Part shown: positions 59,641 to 64,000 of the stretch, piece by piece
Position numbering within the stretch: the first letter of the stretch is position 1
Layout of the letters: each line of letters begins with the position of its first letter
Assembly (NCBI GenBank): GCA_947179485.1
Contig: OX359246.1
Location: 44,681,632 to 44,745,631, forward strand
DNA length: 64,000 bases
Origin: Allacma fusca
Lineage: Eukaryota > Arthropoda > Collembola > Symphypleona > Sminthuridae
Direction of reading: 5' to 3'
Notes under the pieces: model-generated
What the model saw: only the letters and a program-made list of their open reading frames with translations
The model's database searches: none
What the model was told of the DNA's origin: nothing
Translations under genes and position numbers: made by a program

Positions 59641-62201
59641 CAAGTTAGACTCCAAGTTAGAACCCAAGTTAGACTCCAAGTTAGACTCCAAGTTAGACTC
59701 CAAGTTTGACTCCAAGTTAGACTCCAAGTTTCACTCCAAGTTAGACTCCAAGATAGACTCCAAGTTAGACTCCAAGTTAGACTCCAAGTTAGACTTCAAA
59801 TTTGACTCCAAGTTAGACTCCATGTTAAACTTCAAGTTAAACTCCAAGTTAGACTCCAAGTTAGACTCCAAGTTTGACTCCAAGTTAGACTCCTAATTAG
59901 ACTCCAAGTTAGACTCCAAGATAGACTCCAAGTTAGACTCCAAGTTAGACTCCAAGTTAGACTCCAAATTTGACTCCAAGTTAGACTCCATGTTAAAATT
60001 CAAGTTAAACTCCAAGTTAGACTCCAAGTTAGACTCCAAGTTTGACTTCAAGTTAGACTCCAAATTTGACTTCAAGTTAGTCTTCATGTTAAACTCCAAG
60101 TTAGACTCCAAGTTAGACTCGAAGTTAGACTCCAAGTTCGACTCCAAGTTCGACTGCAAGTTAGACTCCAAGTTAGACTGCAAGTTAGACTCCAAGTTAG
60201 ACTCCAAGTTAGACTCCAAGTTAGACTAAAAGTTAGACTGCAAGTTAGACTCCAAATTAGACTGCAAGTTAGGATCCAAGTTAGACTAAAAGTTAGACTC
60301 CAAGTTAGACTAAACGTTAGACTCCAAGTTAGACTCCAAGTTAGACTCCAAGTTAGACTCCAAGTTAGACTCCAAGTTAGACTCCAAGTTAGAACCCAAG
60401 TTAGACTCCAAGTTAGACTCCAAGTTAGACTCCAAGTTTGACTCCAAGTTAGACTCCAAGATAGACTCCAAGTTAGACTCCAAATTTGACTCCAAGTTAG
60501 ACTCCATGTTAAACTTCAAGTTAGACTCCACGTTTGACTCCAAGTTAGACTCCAAGTTAGACTCCAAGTTAGACTCCAAGATAGACTCCAAGTTAGACTC
60601 CAAGTTAGACTCCAAGTTAGACTCCAAGTTAGACTCCAAGTTAGACTCCAAATTTGACTCCAAATTTGACTCCAAGTTAGAATCCACGTTAAACTTCAAG
60701 TTAAACTCCAAGTTAGACTCCAAGTTTGACTCCAAGTTTGACTCCAAGTTAGACTCCAAATTTGACTCCAAGTTAGTCTTCATGTTAAACTCCAAGTTAG
60801 ACTCCAAGTTAGACTCGAAGTTAGACTCGAAATTGGACTCCAAGTTATACTCCAAGTTTGACTCCAAGTTAGACTCCAAGTTTGACTCCAAGTTAGACTC
60901 CAAGTTAGACTCCACGTTTGACTCCAAGTAAGACTCCAAGTTTGACTCCAAGTTAGACTCCAGGTTAGATTCCAAGTTAGACTCCAAGTTCGGCTCCAAG
61001 TTAGACTCCAAGTTAGACTCCAAGTTAGACTCCAAGTTAGACTCCAAGTTAGACTCCAAGTTAGACTGCAAGTAAGACTCCAAGTTAGACTCCAAGTTCG
61101 ACTCCAAGTTCGAATGCAAGTTAGACTGCAAGTTAGACTGCAAGTTAGACTCCAAGTTTGACTCCAAGTTTGACTCCAAGTTAGACTCCAAATTTGACTC
61201 CAAGTTAGTCTTCATGTTAAACTCCAAGTTAGACTCCAAGTTAGACTCGAAGTTAGACTCCAAGTTCGACTCCAAGTTCGACTGCAAGTTAGACTCCAAG
61301 TTAGACTGCAAGTTAGACTCCAAGTTAGACTCCAAGTTAGACTCCAAGTTAGACTCCAAGTTAGACTAAAAGTTAGACTGCAAGTTAGACTCCAAATTAG
61401 ACTGCAAGTTAGGATCCAAGTTAGACTAAAAGTTAGACTCCAAGTTAGACTAAACGTTAGACTCCAAGTTAGACTCCAAGTTAGACTCCAAGTTAGACTC
61501 CAAGTTAGACTCCAAGTTAGACTCCAAGTTAGAACCCAAGTTAGACTCCAAGTTAGACTCCAAGTTAGACTCCAAGTTTGACTCCAAGTTAGACTCCAAG
61601 ATAGACTCCAAGTTAGACTCCAAATTTGACTCCAAGTTAGACTCCATGTTAAACTTCAAGTTAGACTCCACGTTTGACTCCAAGTTAGACTCCAAGTTAG
61701 ACTCCAAGTTAGACTCCAAGATAGACTCCAAGTTAGACTCCAAGTTAGACTCCAAGTTAGACTCCAAGTTAGACTCCAAGTTAGACTCCAAATTTGACTC
61801 CAAGTTAGAATCCATGTTAAACTTCAAGTTAAATTTCAAGTTAGACTCCAAGTTTGACTCCAAGTTTGACTCCAAGTTAGACTCCAAATTTGACTCCAAG
61901 TTAGTCTTCATGTTAAACTCCAAGTTAGACTCCAAGTTAGACTCGAAGTTAGACTCCAAGTTAGACTCCAAGTTAGACTCCAGGTTAGATTCCAAGTTAG
62001 ACTCCAAGTTCGGCTCCAAGTTAGACTCCAAGTTAGACTCCAAGTTAGACTCCAAGTTAGACTCCAAGTTAGACTCCAAGTTAGACTGCAAGTAAGACTC
62101 CAAGTTAGACTCCAAGTTCGACTCCAAGTTCGACTGCAAGTTAGACTGCAAGTTAGACTGCAAGTTAGACTCCAAGTTAGACTCCAAGTTAGACTCCAAG
62201 T
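59641..62201. repeat. Landmark-free units with a 1.13-1.14-kb duplication
   Basis: The 16-nt landmark is gone from here on. TTAGACTAAACG at 60,308-60,319 recurs at 61,448-61,459, and GACTCCATG at about 60,502 recurs at 61,642, both at +1,140. The left edge of the pair aligns at +1,128, a difference of one monomer. Variants CCTAATTAG near 59,890 and GTTAAAATTCAAG near 59,994 are private. Confidence 0.8.
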
Positions 62202-63136
62202 TAGCTTAAAAGTTAGACTGCAAGTTAGACTCCAAGTTTGACTCCAAGTTAGACTCCAAATTAAACTCTATGTTAGACTCCATGTTAGACTCCAAGTTAG
62301 ACTCCAAAAAAACTCCAAGTTAGACTCTAAGTTAGACTCCACGTTTGACTCCAAGTTTGACTCCAAGTTAGACTCCAAAATTGACTCCAAGATAGACTCC
62401 AAGTAAGACTCCAAGTTACACTCCAAGTTTGACTCCAAGTTAGTCTTCATGTTAAACTCCAAGTTTGACTCCAAGTTAGACTCCAAGTTAGACTCCAAGA
62501 TAGACTCCAAGTTAGACTCCAAATTTGACTCCAAGTTAGACTCCAAGATAGACTCCAAGATAGACTCCAAATTTGACTCCAAGTTAGACTCCATGTTAAA
62601 CTTCAAGTTAGACTCCACGTTTGACTCCAAGTTAGACTCCAAGTTAGACTCCAAGTTAGACTCCAAGATAGACTCCAAGTTAGACTCCAAGTTAGACTCC
62701 AAGTTAGACTCCAAGTTAGACTCCAAATTTGACTCCAAGTTAGATTCCATGTTAAACTTCAAGTTAAACTCCAAGTTAAACTCCAAGTTAGACTCCAAGT
62801 TAGACTCCAAGTTAGACTCCAAGTTAGACTCCAAGTTTGACTCCAAGTTAGACTCCAAGTTAGACTCCACGTTTGACTCCAAGTAAGACTCCAAGTTTGA
62901 CTCCAAGTTAGACTCCAGGTTAGATTCCAAGTTAGACTCCAAGTTCGGCTCCAAGTTAGACTCCAAGTTAGACTCCAAGTTAGACTCCAAGTTAGACTCC
63001 AAGTTAGACTCCAAGTTAGACTGCAAGTAAGACTCCAAGTTAGACTCCAAGTTCGACTCCAAGTTCGACTGCAAGTTAGACTGCAAGTTAGACTGCAAGT
63101 TAGACTCCAAGTTAGACTCCAAGTTAGACTCCAAGT
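62202..63136. repeat. 935-bp tandem pair, copy 1
   Basis: TTAGCTTAAAAG at 62,201 recurs at 63,136, and the seven-A tract at 62,306-62,312 recurs at 63,241-63,247. The period is 78 monomers minus one, the lost base being in the A tract. The unit joins the A-tract segment typical of 33-57 kb directly to landmark-free monomers. Confidence 0.87.
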
Positions 63137-64000
63137 TAGCTTAAAAGTTAGACTGCAAGTTAGACTCCAAGTTTGACTCCAAGTTAGACTCCAAATTAAA
63201 CTCTATGTTAGACTCCATGTTAGACTCCAAGTTAGACTCCAAAAAAACTCCAAGTTAGACTCTAAGTTAGACTCCACGTTTGACTCCAAGTTTGACTCCA
63301 AGTTAGACTCCAAAATTGACTCCAAGATAGACTCCAAGTAAGACTCCAAGTTACACTCCAAGTTTGACTCCAAGTTAGACTTCATGTTAAACTCCAAGTT
63401 TGACTCCAAGTTTGACTCCAAGATAGACTCCAAGTTAGACTCCAAGTTAGACTCCAAGATAGACTCCAAGTTAGACTCCAAATTTGACTCCAAGTTAGTC
63501 TTCATGTTAAACTCCAAGTTTGACTCCAAGTTTGACTCCAAGATAGACTCCAAGTTAGACTCCAAGTTAGACTCCAAGATACACTCCAAGTTAGACTCCA
63601 AATTTGACTCCAAGTTAGACTCCAAGATAGACTCCAAGATAGACTCCAAATTTGACTCCAAGTTAGACTCCATGTTAAACTTCAAGTTAGACTCCACGTT
63701 TGACTCCAAGTTAGACTCCAAGTTAGACTCCAAGGTAGACTCCAAGATAGACTCCAAGTTAGACTCCAAGTTAGACTCCAAGTTAGACTCCAAGTTAGAC
63801 TCCAAATTTGACTCCAAGTTAGACTCCATGTTAAACTTCAAGTTAAACTCCAAGTTAAACTCCAAGTTAGACTCCAAGTTAGACTCCAAGTTAGACTCCA
63901 AGTTAGACTCCAAGTTTGACTCCAAGTTAGACTCCAAGTTAGACTCCACGTTTGACTCCAAGTAAGACTCCAAGTTTGACTCCAAGTTAGACTCCAGGTT
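63137..64000. repeat. 935-bp tandem pair, copy 2, cut by the window edge
   Basis: Continues the pattern of 62,202-63,136 with a 120-bp gain near 63,384 and a further small gain, so the offset grows to about 1,079 bp at the right. The array runs on past 64,000. Confidence 0.85.
63384..63623. repeat. 120-bp tandem duplication
   Basis: TTCATGTTAAACTCC followed by two TTTGACTCC monomers and CAAGATAG occurs at 63,381 and again 120 bp (ten monomers) later. Copy 1 has GTTAGACTTCATG and copy 2 the usual GTTAGTCTTCATG. Copy 2 also has CCAAGATACACTCC near 63,580. Confidence 0.88.

Larger units (their letters stand above)
29042..63160 (+). repeat. GACTAAAAG / GACTGCAAG / GTTCGACTGC cluster family
   Basis: Clusters of these variants, about 150-300 bp each, occur once per unit from about 29,042 to the right end and not before. 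A common order is GTTCGACTCC, GTTCGACTGC, GACTGCAAG, GACTAAAAG, GACAGCAAG, GACTGCAAG. GACTAAAAG puts TAA in the + KLDS frame and TAG in the - LESN frame, so these clusters set the ends of most long open frames in the right half. Confidence 0.88.
19370..63247 (+). other. A-tract monomer: nine A8 and twelve A7 copies
   Basis: CCAAAAAAAACTCC (A8, register kept) starts its A run at 19370, 21398, 29304, 30648, 31992, 38037, 39381, 50790 and 52374. CCAAAAAAACTCC (A7, register lost by one) starts at 33492, 34499, 35794, 40881, 41888, 43171, 53346, 54641, 54700, 56439, 62306 and 63241. A7 copies share the upstream variant AAACTCTATGTTAGACTCC. A8 is length-neutral against the consensus, so A7 is the derived state. 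It is not a retroposon tail, since satellite continues on both sides without target-site duplications. Confidence 0.9.
7726..63512 (+). repeat. GTTAGTCTTCATGTTAAAC variant family
   Basis: A diagnostic variant (first at 7,726-7,744, last exact copy at 63,494-63,512) absent from the first 7.7 kb. It supplies the ATG of many apparent + strand frames reading MLNSK, which is chance and not evidence of translation. In the right half it is typically followed by TCGAAGTTAG, TCGAAATTGG and TTATACTCC monomers, a haplotype conserved over 50 kb. Confidence 0.9.
1..64000. repeat. 12-bp satellite array, consensus AAGTTAGACTCC
   Basis: Every line of the window is tandem copies of a 12-mer with consensus AAGTTAGACTCC, about 42% GC. 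Common monomer variants are TTTGAC for TTAGAC, CCACGTTTGAC, TCGAAG, GATTCC, GACTTC, CCAGG, CCAAATTTGAATCC and CCAAGATAG. Nearly all variation is substitution or gain and loss of whole monomers. The array continues off both ends. In four of six frames the consensus has no stop (KLDS and VRLQ on +, LESN and WSLT on -), so long open frames are a by-product. Each consensus monomer carries GACTC, a HinfI site. Arrays of this kind are usually heterochromatic in eukaryotes. The chromosomal position and species are unknown. I found no gene, RNA or unique spacer anywhere in it. Confidence 0.99.

Noticed and set aside
19370-63247. Poly-A tails of retroposons at the A7/A8 tracts
   Set aside because: The tracts lie within a single monomer, satellite continues on both sides, and there is no element body or target-site duplication.
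1-64000. CRISPR array
   Set aside because: Repeats abut directly with no unique spacers, the unit is only 12 bp, and there are no cas genes.
1-64000. Telomeric repeat (TTAGAC resembles TTAGGC or TTAGGG)
   Set aside because: The period is 12, the second half TCCAAG is unlike any telomere repeat, and there is no G-rich strand.
1-64000. Dodeca satellite of Drosophila or a CENP-B-box satellite
   Set aside because: The consensus AAGTTAGACTCC does not match the GC-rich dodeca sequence as I know it, and no TTCG....CGGG type box is seen.
1-64000. tRNA, rRNA, transposon or virus-derived sequence
   Set aside because: No stretch departs from the 12-mer pattern, so there is no room for such an element.
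1-64000. Programmed frameshifting at the A7 tracts
   Set aside because: There is no real coding frame to join, and A7 and A8 are better explained as slippage followed by copying.

Overview
The whole 64,000-base window is one uninterrupted satellite array built on a 12-bp monomer, consensus AAGTTAGACTCC on the + strand (GGAGTCTAACTT on the - strand), about 5,330 monomers. I see no unique sequence, no RNA gene, no transposon and no credible protein gene. The array is already running at base 1 and still running at base 64,000, so neither edge is in view. An array of this size points to constitutive heterochromatin of a eukaryote (centromeric, pericentromeric or subtelomeric). I do not recognise the monomer and cannot name the species.

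Monomer variants are arranged in higher-order repeats (HORs) about 0.8-2 kb long, and these are themselves duplicated in blocks of 59 bp to 7.4 kb. The best internal landmark is a 16-nt variant, TTATAATCGTGGTTGG, found 38 times (one copy with a base change). Spacing between successive landmarks is a multiple of 12 in every case after allowing for 24 single-base losses across the window. Those 24 losses fall into four kinds, and two kinds have been copied 10 and 12 times.

Layout. 1-7.2 kb: domain I, long and short HOR units alternating. 7.2-17.4 kb: domain II, where new variants (GTTAGTCTTCATGTTAAAC, CCAAATGGGACTAC, AGACCCCACG) are interleaved with domain I units, including a 1,307-bp tandem pair and a 3.2-kb pair. 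17.7-21.8 kb: a 2,028-bp tandem pair. 21.8-29 kb: a mosaic with a 1,536-bp tandem pair. 29-45 kb: three 1,344-bp units inside a 7.4-kb segment that is itself tandemly duplicated. 45-59.6 kb: reshuffled units, including a return of the 27-30 kb block about 21.4 kb further on. 59.6-64 kb: units without the 16-nt landmark, with 1.1-kb, 935-bp and 120-bp duplications.

Long open frames on both strands (up to 946 codons reading LESN on the - strand; KLDS on the + strand) follow from the monomer. Twelve is divisible by three, and four of the six frames of the consensus have no stop codon. The apparent start codons are mostly TTG codons of the repeat itself. I annotate no CDS. The interest here is the history of the array, which can be read from copied indels, copied substitutions and nested duplication lengths.
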